In this document: positions 15,052-21,912 of the stretch, piece after piece
How the letters are laid out: each line of letters begins with the position of its first letter
How positions within the stretch are numbered: the stretch's first letter is position 1
Assembly: GCA_041495845.1 (NCBI GenBank)
Contig: JBGQDM010000035.1
Span: 1-30,696, forward strand
Origin: JBGQDM01 sp041495845
Lineage (GTDB): Bacteria > Acidobacteriota > Terriglobia > Terriglobales > Acidobacteriaceae
DNA: 30,696 nucleotides
Direction: 5' to 3'
Position numbers and translations under genes: made by a program
Notes under the pieces: model-generated
What the model was told of the DNA's origin: nothing
The model's database searches: none
Seen by the model: the letters and a program-made list of their open reading frames with translations, nothing else

Positions 15052-15662
15052 GCGAACAAGGCGAGACTCCGCAAGCGGCGCCGGTGGAAGGTGCGGCGGC
15101 TGAAACGCCACGTGGCGGTCCGGGCTATTCACCGGTAAGCGGCGAGGAATTTGATTCGGCCAAACGGACGCTGCCGCCGGCCGGGATTGTTGTCTTGGGG
15201 CTGGGAGCGGTGCTGCTGGTGCTGGCGATTTTTGCGTTTGTTCAGAAGCCGCATCCGCCGGGACGCGGGGTGCTGGGCACGGTCAATGCCGTCGCGATCA
15301 ACGGTGGCAGCGCGGTGCTGGTACTGGCGAACGTGCAGTTCACGAACGGGGACAAGAGCAGGCTCTGGATCAAAGGGCTGCGGGCAAGATTGAAGACGAG
15401 TGCGGGGGAGTGGACGGATGTGGCGGCATCCCCGGCGGATTTTGCCCGATATTTTGAGGCCTTTCCGGCGCTGGCGAAAGGCGCACTGAAGCCTTTAGAA
15501 GTAGAAACGAAGATTCCGCCTGGAGGCGAAGCCCAGGGCTCAGTGATTTTCAGTTTTCCGGTAACCGCAGAAAAGTTTGCCGCGCGGCAATCGTTTCAGG
15601 TGACGATCCAGCCGTACGACATGCACGAGCTGGTACTCGGCGAACCAGCACTCGAAAAATAG
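15048..15662 (+). CDS. One-helix membrane protein, unknown function
   Basis: A 204-residue protein. The first 45 residues are acidic, proline-rich and probably cytoplasmic. One transmembrane helix covers about residues 46-67 (PPAGIVVLGLGAVLLVLAIFAFV). The remaining 135 residues would be periplasmic and look like a beta-sandwich, with a strand pattern such as VNAVAINGGSAVLVLANVQFTN. The ATG overlaps the polX stop (ATGA) and has AAGAAGG upstream, so it is translated from the polX mRNA. The topology loosely recalls DUF2393-type proteins, but that is not a firm match. The coupling to a repair polymerase is probably one of expression rather than function. Confidence 0.75.
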   Translation: MSEQGETPQAAPVEGAAAETPRGGPGYSPVSGEEFDSAKRTLPPAGIVVLGLGAVLLVLAIFAFVQKPHPPGRGVLGTVNAVAINGGSAVLVLANVQFTNGDKSRLWIKGLRARLKTSAGEWTDVAASPADFARYFEAFPALAKGALKPLEVETKIPPGGEAQGSVIFSFPVTAEKFAARQSFQVTIQPYDMHELVLGEPALEK

Positions 15663-15737
15663 CGGCAACAATCGCCGCGAGATTCCTGCTCAGCAAAACA
15701 AGTTCACACCTCACAGCACACAGAACGGAATTCGGGG

Positions 15738-15743
15738 TATACT
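15738..15743 (+). promoter_or_regulatory. Candidate -10 box of the cytochrome operon
   Basis: TATACT in the 125-base gap before the cytochrome c gene, 44 bases upstream of its ATG. No good -35 is visible at 17 bases. It is the only -10-like box in the gap, so the four cytochrome genes probably depend on it. Confidence 0.4.
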
Positions 15744-15787
15744 TTCTGGCTTTTTCAAAATCAAGACGGAAAATCAAGGAGCCTTTA

Positions 15788-16129
15788 ATGCAAAACGTAA
15801 TCTTGCGTGGTGCTCGCGTGCTGGCAGTGGTTCTGTCACTGGTGCTGTTGACTGCTCTTTCGGCGGGGGCGCAGAGCGCAGGTGAGACTCTCTTCAAGGC
15901 GAAATGCGCCATGTGCCACGGCGCCGACGGCGGCGGCAAAACCGTGATGGGCGAGAAGTTGCAGATTCGCGATCTACGGTCGGCTGAGGTGCAGAAACAG
16001 TCCGATGCGGAACTGACCCAGATCATCACCAAGGGCAAGAACAAGATGGTGGCCTACGAAGGCAAGCTGAGCAAGGAACAGATTGAACAGTTGGTGGCGC
16101 AGATTCGAGAACTGGGCAAGAAGCACTAG
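15788..16129 (+). CDS. Periplasmic monohaem cytochrome c (class I)
   Basis: A 113-residue protein with a signal peptide (residues 1-28, ending SAGAQ). The haem site is C40-A-M-C43-H44, and M87 in KNKMVAYEGKL is the likely sixth ligand, as in cytochrome c6 or CcoP-like domains. A CxxCH set close to the N-terminus, GADGGGK after it and a short C-terminal helix (SKEQIEQLVAQIREL) fit a small class I cytochrome. A strong AAGGAGCC site precedes the ATG. As first gene of the Rieske/cytochrome b operon it probably carries electrons to or from the complex in the periplasm. Confidence 0.92.
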   Translation: MQNVILRGARVLAVVLSLVLLTALSAGAQSAGETLFKAKCAMCHGADGGGKTVMGEKLQIRDLRSAEVQKQSDAELTQIITKGKNKMVAYEGKLSKEQIEQLVAQIRELGKKH

Positions 16130-16159
16130 ATCGCCTCACTTCGCGGAGCCTTGAAAGCA

Positions 16160-16624
16160 ATGGCTACAACGTCAACATCGGCGGGAGTGGAATCAACGCG
16201 CCGCCGGGCAGTGAAGTTTCTCTTGGGAGGAGGTCTCGTGGCCTCCCTCTCCTCTTTCTTGTATCCGGTGCTGCGCTACCTGGTTCCACCGCCGGTGGCG
16301 GAGCTGGGCGGGGACAGCGTGGTCGCGGCGAAGGTGGGCGAACTCAAACCCAACAGTTCCCGCATTTTTCGTTTCGGCAGCAAGCCGGGTCTGCTGATTT
16401 GCATGCCCGATGGGGAATACAAAGCCATGTCGGCCACCTGCACCCATCTGAGCTGCACGGTGCAGTTCCGTTCCGACCTGCACCAGGTGTGGTGTGCGTG
16501 CCACAACGGCATGTACGACCTGGCGGGACGGAATGTCTCGGGCCCACCACCACGGCCGCTGGAAGCGTTTGATGTGCATGTTCGCGGCGACGAGGTGGTG
16601 GTCAGCCGGAAGCGGGAGGGCTAA
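16160..16624 (+). CDS. Rieske [2Fe-2S] protein of a bc/b6f-type complex
   Basis: A 154-residue subunit that takes an electron from quinol and passes it to cytochrome c. The N-terminus has a twin-arginine-like motif (TRRRAVKFLLGGG, 13-25) followed by a hydrophobic anchor to about residue 40, in line with Tat export of folded Rieske proteins. Cluster ligands are C94 and H96 (CTHLSC) and C112 and H115 (CACHNG); C99 and C114 would form the usual disulphide. The serine that raises the potential in many Rieske proteins (CxCHGS) is replaced by methionine (CACHNGM), which hints at a lower midpoint potential (inference). The start at 16160 is preferred to an in-frame TTG three codons earlier. The stop directly abuts the cytochrome b ATG. 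Confidence 0.95.
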   Translation: MATTSTSAGVESTRRRAVKFLLGGGLVASLSSFLYPVLRYLVPPPVAELGGDSVVAAKVGELKPNSSRIFRFGSKPGLLICMPDGEYKAMSATCTHLSCTVQFRSDLHQVWCACHNGMYDLAGRNVSGPPPRPLEAFDVHVRGDEVVVSRKREG

Positions 16625-17710
16625 ATGCGCCTGCTCAACCACATCAAGAATTGGCTCGACGAACGCTTTGGCTGGGCCGAACTGACGGCACCCCTACGGC
16701 ATAAGTCGGTCCCGTTGCACCGGCAGTCCTACTGGTATTTTCTGGGCGGGATCACGCTGTTTCTTTTCATGATCCAGGTGGGTACCGGAATCCTGCTGCT
16801 GCTGTATTACCGGCCGAGCGCCAACGAAGCGTTTGAAAGCGTGCAGTACATCATGACCCAGGTGCAGTTCGGGTGGCTGATCCGCTCGATCCATTCCTGG
16901 TCAGCGAATCTGATGATCCTGACTGCATTTGCCCACATGTTCAGCGTGTTGTTCCTGAAGGCATACCGCAAGCCGCGGGAGTTGACGTGGGTGACGGGCA
17001 TGCTGCTGTTGTTTCTGCTGCTGGGCTTCGGTTTCAGCGGCTACCTGCTGCCATGGAACGCACTGGCGTTTTTTGCCACGAAAGTCGGCACTGATATCAC
17101 CGGGCAGCTTCCGCTGGTGGGGAAGAAAATGATGATCTTCCTGCGCGGCGGTGAAGAAGTGACGGGAGCAACGCTGACCCGCTTCTTCGGCTTTCATGTG
17201 GCGGTGCTGCCGGGAATCACGACTCTGCTGCTCGCGTTACACGTGGCTTTCATCCAAAAGTTCGGCATCAGCGTTCCGCCAAAAGTGGAGGCGCAGTGGA
17301 AGGAGCATCCCGAGCAGGCGCGGCACATGAAGTTCCTGCCCAACTTTCTGCTGCGTGAGTTGATGGCGTGGTATTTGGCGTTGGGGACGCTGGGCGCCCT
17401 GGCGGCGCTCGCTCCGTGGGGATTGGGGACGAAGGCCGACCCATTTGCGTCGGCGCCAGCGGGGATCCGGCCGGAGTGGTACTTCATGTTCATGTTCCAG
17501 ACGTTGAAGCTGATTCCGGCGCGGCTGGGATTCATCGATGGCGAGTTGGTGGGCGTACTTTTCTTCGGTGCGGCAGCGGCGGTCTGGCTGCTGCTTCCCT
17601 TCCTCGACCGGGGCAAAGGCGGGCTGCGGCAGCACTGGGTCAGCGGATTGGGCGTATTGGCATTGGGCTACATGACGGCGATGACAATTTATGGCTACCT
17701 GGCGAAGTAA
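16625..17710 (+). CDS. Cytochrome b, fused b6/subunit IV type
   Basis: A 361-residue membrane subunit carrying two b haems and the quinone sites. Seven helices can be read, four in the b6-like half and three in the subunit IV-like half. Haem ligands are H90/H104 (13 residues between) and H191/H206 (14 between); the 14-residue gap is the b6f signature, whereas mitochondrial-type cytochrome b has 13. PEWY at 283-286 is the Qo-site motif. At the position of the b6 cysteine that binds the extra haem ci (YCLGGITL in b6) this protein has F39, so that covalent haem is probably absent. Start and stop overlap both neighbours, indicating tight coupling. Confidence 0.95.
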   Translation: MRLLNHIKNWLDERFGWAELTAPLRHKSVPLHRQSYWYFLGGITLFLFMIQVGTGILLLLYYRPSANEAFESVQYIMTQVQFGWLIRSIHSWSANLMILTAFAHMFSVLFLKAYRKPRELTWVTGMLLLFLLLGFGFSGYLLPWNALAFFATKVGTDITGQLPLVGKKMMIFLRGGEEVTGATLTRFFGFHVAVLPGITTLLLALHVAFIQKFGISVPPKVEAQWKEHPEQARHMKFLPNFLLRELMAWYLALGTLGALAALAPWGLGTKADPFASAPAGIRPEWYFMFMFQTLKLIPARLGFIDGELVGVLFFGAAAAVWLLLPFLDRGKGGLRQHWVSGLGVLALGYMTAMTIYGYLAK

Positions 17711-18944
17711 CGGACTGGCGGTTGCCGCGTTTTTCCTGCTGTGCGGGTTGCCCGCATGGGGACAGACTCCCATTCCTTCCAACACCTGCGTGGATTGTCA
17801 TTCGGCACTGGATGCGCCACTGCAGGTCACCCAGGACCAGTACGCGCAGGACATTCACGCGCAGAAGGGGCTCGCCTGCTCCGCTTGTCACGGCGGGGAC
17901 CCGACCAAGGCCGATCCGGATGCGATGAGCAAGAGCGCGGGATTCCGCGGCAAGGTCGAACGGAAACAGATCCCGGCGCTGTGCGGGAAGTGTCACTCCG
18001 ACGGCGCGTACATGCGGCAATACAACCCGTCGCTGCGCACCGACCAGTTAGCCCAGTACCAGACGAGCATTCACGGAAAGCGCCTGGCGAAAGGCGATAC
18101 CAACGTCGCGGTCTGTACGGACTGTCACGGGGTGCATGGCATCCGGGCCATCAAGGACACGCGGTCGAGCGTGCATCCGACCAACGTGGCGCAGACGTGC
18201 GCACGGTGCCACGCCGATGCGGCGCACATGAAGCCCTACTCGATCCCCACCAACCAGTTTGCCGAGTACAGCGCCAGCGTCCACCATGAAGCCCTGGCCG
18301 TGCGTGGGGACCTGAGCGCCCCCACCTGCACCACCTGTCATGGCAACCACGGAGCAGCGCCTCCGGGAGTGGCCAACGTGCAGAACGTGTGCGCCAATTG
18401 CCACGTGTTCCAGGCGCAGTTGTTCGAAGGCAGCCCCCACAAGGCGGCGTTTGCGGCGGCAGGACTCCCCGGCTGCGTCTCCTGCCATCGCAACCACCGC
18501 GTGACCCGGCCGAGCGACCAGATGCTGGGTACGGGCGTCTCCGCCGTCTGCACGAACTGCCACGCCAGCGGAGATGCGGGCTATGCGGTAGCGGGAAAGC
18601 TGGCGGAAAGCATCGGGAAGCTCCATGTTGCGGCGGACCGTTCAGAGGAAATCCTGGATCGAGCGGAGTCTTCCGGCATGGAGGTCAGTCAAGCCCGTTC
18701 GGACCAGGAGCAGGCGCGTGACGCGCTGACCAAGGCGCGTGTTTCCATCCACAGCCTCAACGCGGATCGAGTGCAGCAGGACATCGATGTGGGAATGAAG
18801 ACGTCGCAAAAGACCTACGCTGCCGGGGAGCAGGCGCTGAAAGATCGCGACTACCGGAGGTACGGTCTGGGGATATCGGTAGCGACAATTCTGCTGGTGG
18901 TGATCGCACTCGGGCTGTTTATCCGGCAGATTGAGGGCAAGTAA
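17691..18944 (+). CDS. Nonahaem cytochrome c with C-terminal membrane anchor
   Basis: A 417-residue exported protein with a signal peptide (hydrophobic 8-24, ending PAWGQ) and nine CxxCH motifs, starting at residues 33, 63, 98, 142, 170, 213, 234, 262 and 287. Extra histidines between motifs (for example DIHAQKG, SIHGK, SVHHE, SPHKA) are candidate distal ligands for bis-His haems. Residues about 300-385 form a long polar helical stretch, and a transmembrane helix lies at about 392-412 with a short basic tail. The gene overlaps cytochrome b by 20 bases. Its position suggests it replaces cytochrome c1 or f as the membrane-bound acceptor of the complex (inference). The motif arrangement resembles cytochrome c3/c554-type families, but no exact family is claimed. 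Confidence 0.92.
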   Translation: MATWRSNGLAVAAFFLLCGLPAWGQTPIPSNTCVDCHSALDAPLQVTQDQYAQDIHAQKGLACSACHGGDPTKADPDAMSKSAGFRGKVERKQIPALCGKCHSDGAYMRQYNPSLRTDQLAQYQTSIHGKRLAKGDTNVAVCTDCHGVHGIRAIKDTRSSVHPTNVAQTCARCHADAAHMKPYSIPTNQFAEYSASVHHEALAVRGDLSAPTCTTCHGNHGAAPPGVANVQNVCANCHVFQAQLFEGSPHKAAFAAAGLPGCVSCHRNHRVTRPSDQMLGTGVSAVCTNCHASGDAGYAVAGKLAESIGKLHVAADRSEEILDRAESSGMEVSQARSDQEQARDALTKARVSIHSLNADRVQQDIDVGMKTSQKTYAAGEQALKDRDYRRYGLGISVATILLVVIALGLFIRQIEGK

Positions 18945-18951
18945 GGCAACC

Positions 18952-19476
18952 CTACTGCTTCTTGAGGAAGCGGCGGTGGTGGGCGTGCGGCTGGGTTTCG
19001 GCCTTGATGTCGTCGTAGCGCAGAAAGCTGATGGCGCCATCCACTTCGAGGACGCCGATGGCAACATCGTGGACATCGGAGATGCCGTGCTCGCGGAGGG
19101 CGCGTTGCAGTTCATCCAGGCTGATGTGTTCGCGGGCCAAGTGAGCAGCGATCACCTGGCCGTCGTGCACGAGCATGGTGGGTTGGCCTTGGATGAGTTT
19201 GCGAAAGCGGCGGTTGGTGCCGGAAACTTCCGCAACCAGGTAGTTGAGCAGGAGAAGAGTGGCAGCAGCGACGACACCGCCCGGCAGCGACGTGTCCGAG
19301 CCGGTCATGGCGTTCTGGACGGCGTTGCTGAGAAGAAGAAGGAGAGTGAGGTCGAACGGAGTCATCTGTCCGACCTCACGTTTTCCGCTTAAGCGCACTC
19401 CTAGCAGCACCACAAGATAGATCGCGCCGGTACGCAGCACGATCACAAGCAGCGCGTGGCCGCCGGGAATATCCAT
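18952..19476 (-). CDS. DUF421 (YetF-like) membrane protein
   Basis: A 174-residue protein. Three hydrophobic segments lie in the first 85 residues (about 6-27, 38-54 and 62-83), with GVRLSGKREVGQMTPFDLTLLLLLSNAVQNAM, the hallmark of the family, between and around the second. A soluble DUF421 domain follows, including QPTMLVHDGQVIAAHLAREHISLDEL and VLEVDGAISF. Family members are linked to spore or stress phenotypes in Bacillus, but their biochemistry is unknown. The ATG at 19476 lies two bases after the stop of the coiled-coil gene, so translation is coupled; no separate ribosome site is seen. The gene ends 7 bases from the convergent nonahaem cytochrome gene. Confidence 0.88.
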   Translation of the reverse strand: MDIPGGHALLVIVLRTGAIYLVVLLGVRLSGKREVGQMTPFDLTLLLLLSNAVQNAMTGSDTSLPGGVVAAATLLLLNYLVAEVSGTNRRFRKLIQGQPTMLVHDGQVIAAHLAREHISLDELQRALREHGISDVHDVAIGVLEVDGAISFLRYDDIKAETQPHAHHRRFLKKQ

Positions 19477-19478
19477 AC

Positions 19479-20288
19479 TTACTGCTGCGCTGAAACCGGC
19501 GTGGGCGCGCCCTTGGGCGTGCTCAGATAGCCAGTGGCCTTGTCTTTGTCCACCGTCCAAACCACCATCTCGTAGAGCATGTGATCGCGCCCGGTATAGA
19601 ACTGGATGGGCTCGCCCATGTTCTTATCTTTTTTCTCGATGGTGCGATCGTCGGCAACGACGTTCATGGTGTACTTGCCGCGCTTGGAGTCCGTCTTCTT
19701 GAGTTGCAGGGCGACGGTGGAGAGCGGGGTGGGCACCTTGCCCTTGTAGAGCGTGAATTCGTAGTAGTTGCGGTCGCCGCGATGTTTGAGAACATCGAGG
19801 TCGTCGCGCGTCTTGGCAATCAGACCGCTCTGAATGCCCAGGTCGCCGATGGTGCGCTCCAACTGGGCTTTGGTGGCGGCAAGATCAGTCTTGGTAGTGG
19901 CAACATCGGTTTTCACGCCACCGACTTCACCCTTGACGCCGGCAACTTCACCGGAGACGGCGCTGAGCGCTTGCTTCTGTTGCGCGATGGTGGCTTGCGC
20001 GGCGCGCTGCTGGGATTGTAGTTCGGCGGAGCGCTGTTCGAGCTCCTTCTTGGTCATGCCCAGCTGCGACGCCAGCGTCTCGGAATTAGCTTCGGTTTCG
20101 CCCAAGCGTTTTCCGAGTTCGGCGATCTGCACCTTGCTGCTGTCGGCAGACTGCTGCAGTTTGGCGGCGCGTTCCCGGCCGTCGTTGATGTAATATGCCG
20201 AACCGAGCGCGTAGACCACGCCCAGCACGATCAGAATCCACTTCAAAAGCCCGCCGCCCCCGTTTTGGGGTGTGGCCTCGTCGGACAT
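19479..20288 (-). CDS. Membrane-anchored coiled-coil protein, unknown function
   Basis: A 269-residue protein with a cytoplasmic glycine-rich N-terminus, one transmembrane helix (about residues 15-35, LLKWILIVLGVVYALGSAYYI) and a long coiled coil (about 36-165). The coil contains near-repeats of seven residues such as GEVAGVKGEVGGVK and TDVATTKTDLAATK. The C-terminal 100 residues look globular and beta-rich (NYYEFTLYKGK, TVALQLKKTD, QFYTGRDHMLYEMVVW). GGAGG four bases before the ATG at 20288 fixes the start; an earlier in-frame ATG lacks one. It is cotranscribed with the DUF421 gene. The function is unknown; a periplasmic spacer or scaffold is a guess. Confidence 0.75.
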   Translation of the reverse strand: MSDEATPQNGGGGLLKWILIVLGVVYALGSAYYINDGRERAAKLQQSADSSKVQIAELGKRLGETEANSETLASQLGMTKKELEQRSAELQSQQRAAQATIAQQKQALSAVSGEVAGVKGEVGGVKTDVATTKTDLAATKAQLERTIGDLGIQSGLIAKTRDDLDVLKHRGDRNYYEFTLYKGKVPTPLSTVALQLKKTDSKRGKYTMNVVADDRTIEKKDKNMGEPIQFYTGRDHMLYEMVVWTVDKDKATGYLSTPKGAPTPVSAQQ

Positions 20289-20367
20289 AGAGCCTCCGCT
20301 ACGAATGAAAATGGGTGTTGGGCGATTGTCCAGCGTGGAGGGCTGGAGTGTCAATTCACTTCTCGGT

Positions 20368-20424
20368 TCTAGCGGACAAGGCCGGAGGGGTCATTGTCCC
20401 GCTAGATCAGTGTCCCGCTAGAAT
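20368..20424 (+). promoter_or_regulatory. thiO promoter region with repeated 12-mer
   Basis: TGTCCCGCTAGA occurs twice as a direct repeat with a 16-base period (20395-20406 and 20411-20422), and an inverted copy lacking one base lies at 20368-20378 (TCTAGCGGACA). The second direct copy merges into TAGAAT (20419-20424), a -10 box 7 bases before the thiO ATG. The repeats may be operator sites shared with the divergent coiled-coil gene. Confidence 0.45.
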
Positions 20425-20431
20425 GGGAGGC

Positions 20432-21496
20432 ATGCGGCAGTGGGACGCGATTGTGATTGGCGGCGGGGCGATTGGCCTGTCGCTGGCGCGCGAGTTGCAG
20501 AAGCGCGGACGCAAGGTTTTGGTGGTAGAACGAGGCGAGCCAGGGCGGGAGGCGTCCCACGCAGCCGGCGGGATGCTGGCCTTTTGTGAGCCGCATCTGG
20601 CGCCGCCGCTGCGGGCGTTGGCGCTGGAGAGTGCGCGCATCTATCCGGAATTTGTGGGCGAAATTGAGGCGGAGTCGGGTTTGGGCGTGGATTGGCGGCG
20701 AGAGGGCTGTCTGGCACTTGATCACGACGAGCCCGGACTACCGGGATGCCGGAGGTTGAGCGCCGATGAAGTACGCACACTTGAACCGCGCCTGCGAGCA
20801 GTCAACGCGACATGGCAGTATTGGCCGGAGAGCAGCGTGGATCCGCGGGCGTTGGTGGCGGCGGTGGAAAAGGCGGCGCGGGTCTGCGGCGTCGAGATGA
20901 TCACCGGGGAAGCGGTCACTTCCCTGCAGCGAAGCGATGGGCAGGCCACTGGAGTGGAGACAGCGCGCGGGCAGTACGATGCGCCGGTGGTGGTCAATTG
21001 CGCCGGGGCATGGGCGGCGCAGATCGACACGGGGAGCGCCGCGGTGGCGGCAACTCGCCCCGTGAAAGGGCAGATGCTGGCAGTGCGGCCGGCCACGCCG
21101 GTGCTGCGGCATGTGGTGCGGACGCCGCAGGTGTACTTGATTCCCCGTAGCGACGGCAGGATTGTGATCGGCGCAACCGTGGAGGAAGCGGGGTTTGACA
21201 AGCGCACCGATCCGGCGGTGATCCAGCGTTTGCATGATGCGGCAGCAGAGATTATTCCGGAGTTGGGAGAGGCGAAGATTGTCGAGGCATGGGCAGGGTT
21301 GCGGCCGGGGTCGCCGGACGGAATGCCGATTCTGGGGAGTACAGCGGTGGAAGGTTATTTCCTAGCCACGGGACATTATCGAGACGGGATTCTGCTGGCG
21401 CCGGTGACGGCGCGGGTGATGAGCGACTTGATTGACGGAAGACGGCTGGTGGTGGAGTTGGAGGCGTTTGCAGTGGAGCGGGCGATACGCGCTTGA
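20432..21496 (+). CDS. thiO: Glycine oxidase ThiO (FAD-dependent)
   Basis: A 354-residue FAD enzyme of the DAO family. ThiO oxidises glycine to iminoglycine for thiazole synthesis in the thiamine pathway. The Rossmann motif GGGAIG lies at 10-15 and the acidic residue binding the FAD ribose is in VLVVERG. GREASHAAGGMLA matches the family loop after the first domain, and the C-terminal VEAWAGLRPGSPDGMPILG and ATGHYRDGILLAP blocks are characteristic. No thiamine genes are adjacent, so related D-amino acid or sarcosine oxidase activity is possible. The ATG at 20432 gives the canonical start; GGGAGG lies only one base before it, too close to be ideal, and a -10 box is 7 bases upstream, so the mRNA may be almost leaderless. 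Confidence 0.87.
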   Translation: MRQWDAIVIGGGAIGLSLARELQKRGRKVLVVERGEPGREASHAAGGMLAFCEPHLAPPLRALALESARIYPEFVGEIEAESGLGVDWRREGCLALDHDEPGLPGCRRLSADEVRTLEPRLRAVNATWQYWPESSVDPRALVAAVEKAARVCGVEMITGEAVTSLQRSDGQATGVETARGQYDAPVVVNCAGAWAAQIDTGSAAVAATRPVKGQMLAVRPATPVLRHVVRTPQVYLIPRSDGRIVIGATVEEAGFDKRTDPAVIQRLHDAAAEIIPELGEAKIVEAWAGLRPGSPDGMPILGSTAVEGYFLATGHYRDGILLAPVTARVMSDLIDGRRLVVELEAFAVERAIRA

Positions 21497-21502
21497 TTGT
21501 GT

Positions 21503-21523
21503 GGCGAGGGCGCCTGCGCCACA
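21503..21523. repeat. Short dispersed GC repeat, copy 2
   Basis: Matches 12261-12281 with one mismatch (C to T). Here GTGGCG (21501-21506) and CGCCAC (21517-21522) can form a hairpin a few bases after the thiO stop, so it may serve as a weak transcription end. Confidence 0.45.
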
Positions 21524-21533
21524 TCAACATGAC

Positions 21534-21692
21534 TTAGGCCGGGCGCTTATCTTCGTGACGACGGAGTACGGTGTAGGTCAGGTCCTCAATCCGCGAGAGG
21601 ACGCTTTCGGGACGGGGCTGGATGCGGCGGTCTTCGCACGCACGTGTTGTTGATCCGGACGACTGGGCAACTGGGGGAGGGTCGTTGCGCAT
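21534..21692 (-). CDS. Possible 52-residue small protein
   Basis: A short frame from the ATG at 21692 to the TAA at 21534. The first 18 residues are proline/serine/threonine-rich and look disordered. The rest is charged and helical (PESVLSRIEDLTYTVLRRHEDKR), with codon third positions rich in C and G, as in the real genes nearby. It lacks a clear ribosome site. A CTAGCC/GGCTAG hairpin (21706-21732) lies just upstream. It fills a 415-base gap otherwise empty on this strand. No family is recognised. Confidence 0.4.
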   Translation of the reverse strand: MRNDPPPVAQSSGSTTRACEDRRIQPRPESVLSRIEDLTYTVLRRHEDKRPA

Positions 21693-21823
21693 GTTTTTCT
21701 CAATCCTAGCCAGCCGTCTTTCTGCCGGCTAGCGAACCTGGGCATTATGCCCTTGTTTCTTGGATGCAGTATTAGCGGTTTTGGTTCCAGCGGGCGAGCC
21801 CTCCGAGCGCAATTTTCTGCACA

Positions 21824-21852
21824 TTGACACGGGAGCGCTTCGGGCTTAACGT
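21824..21852 (+). promoter_or_regulatory. Promoter of the BNR-repeat protein gene
   Basis: TTGACA (21824-21829), a 17-base spacer and TAACGT (21847-21852). The expected transcription start near 21859 gives a leader of about 54 bases before the ATG at 21913. Confidence 0.5.
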
Positions 21853-21912
21853 GTCGCATTGTGCGTTTCCCCAGCGCGCGAGCTGACTCTGTGGTTCCCA
21901 TTGGAGAATCAA

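Noticed and set aside
21740..21752. GGGCAT-T-ATGCCC palindrome followed by T-rich DNA as a terminator
   Set aside because: With a realistic loop only four base pairs remain, and the downstream T-tract is interrupted; no gene ends just before it.
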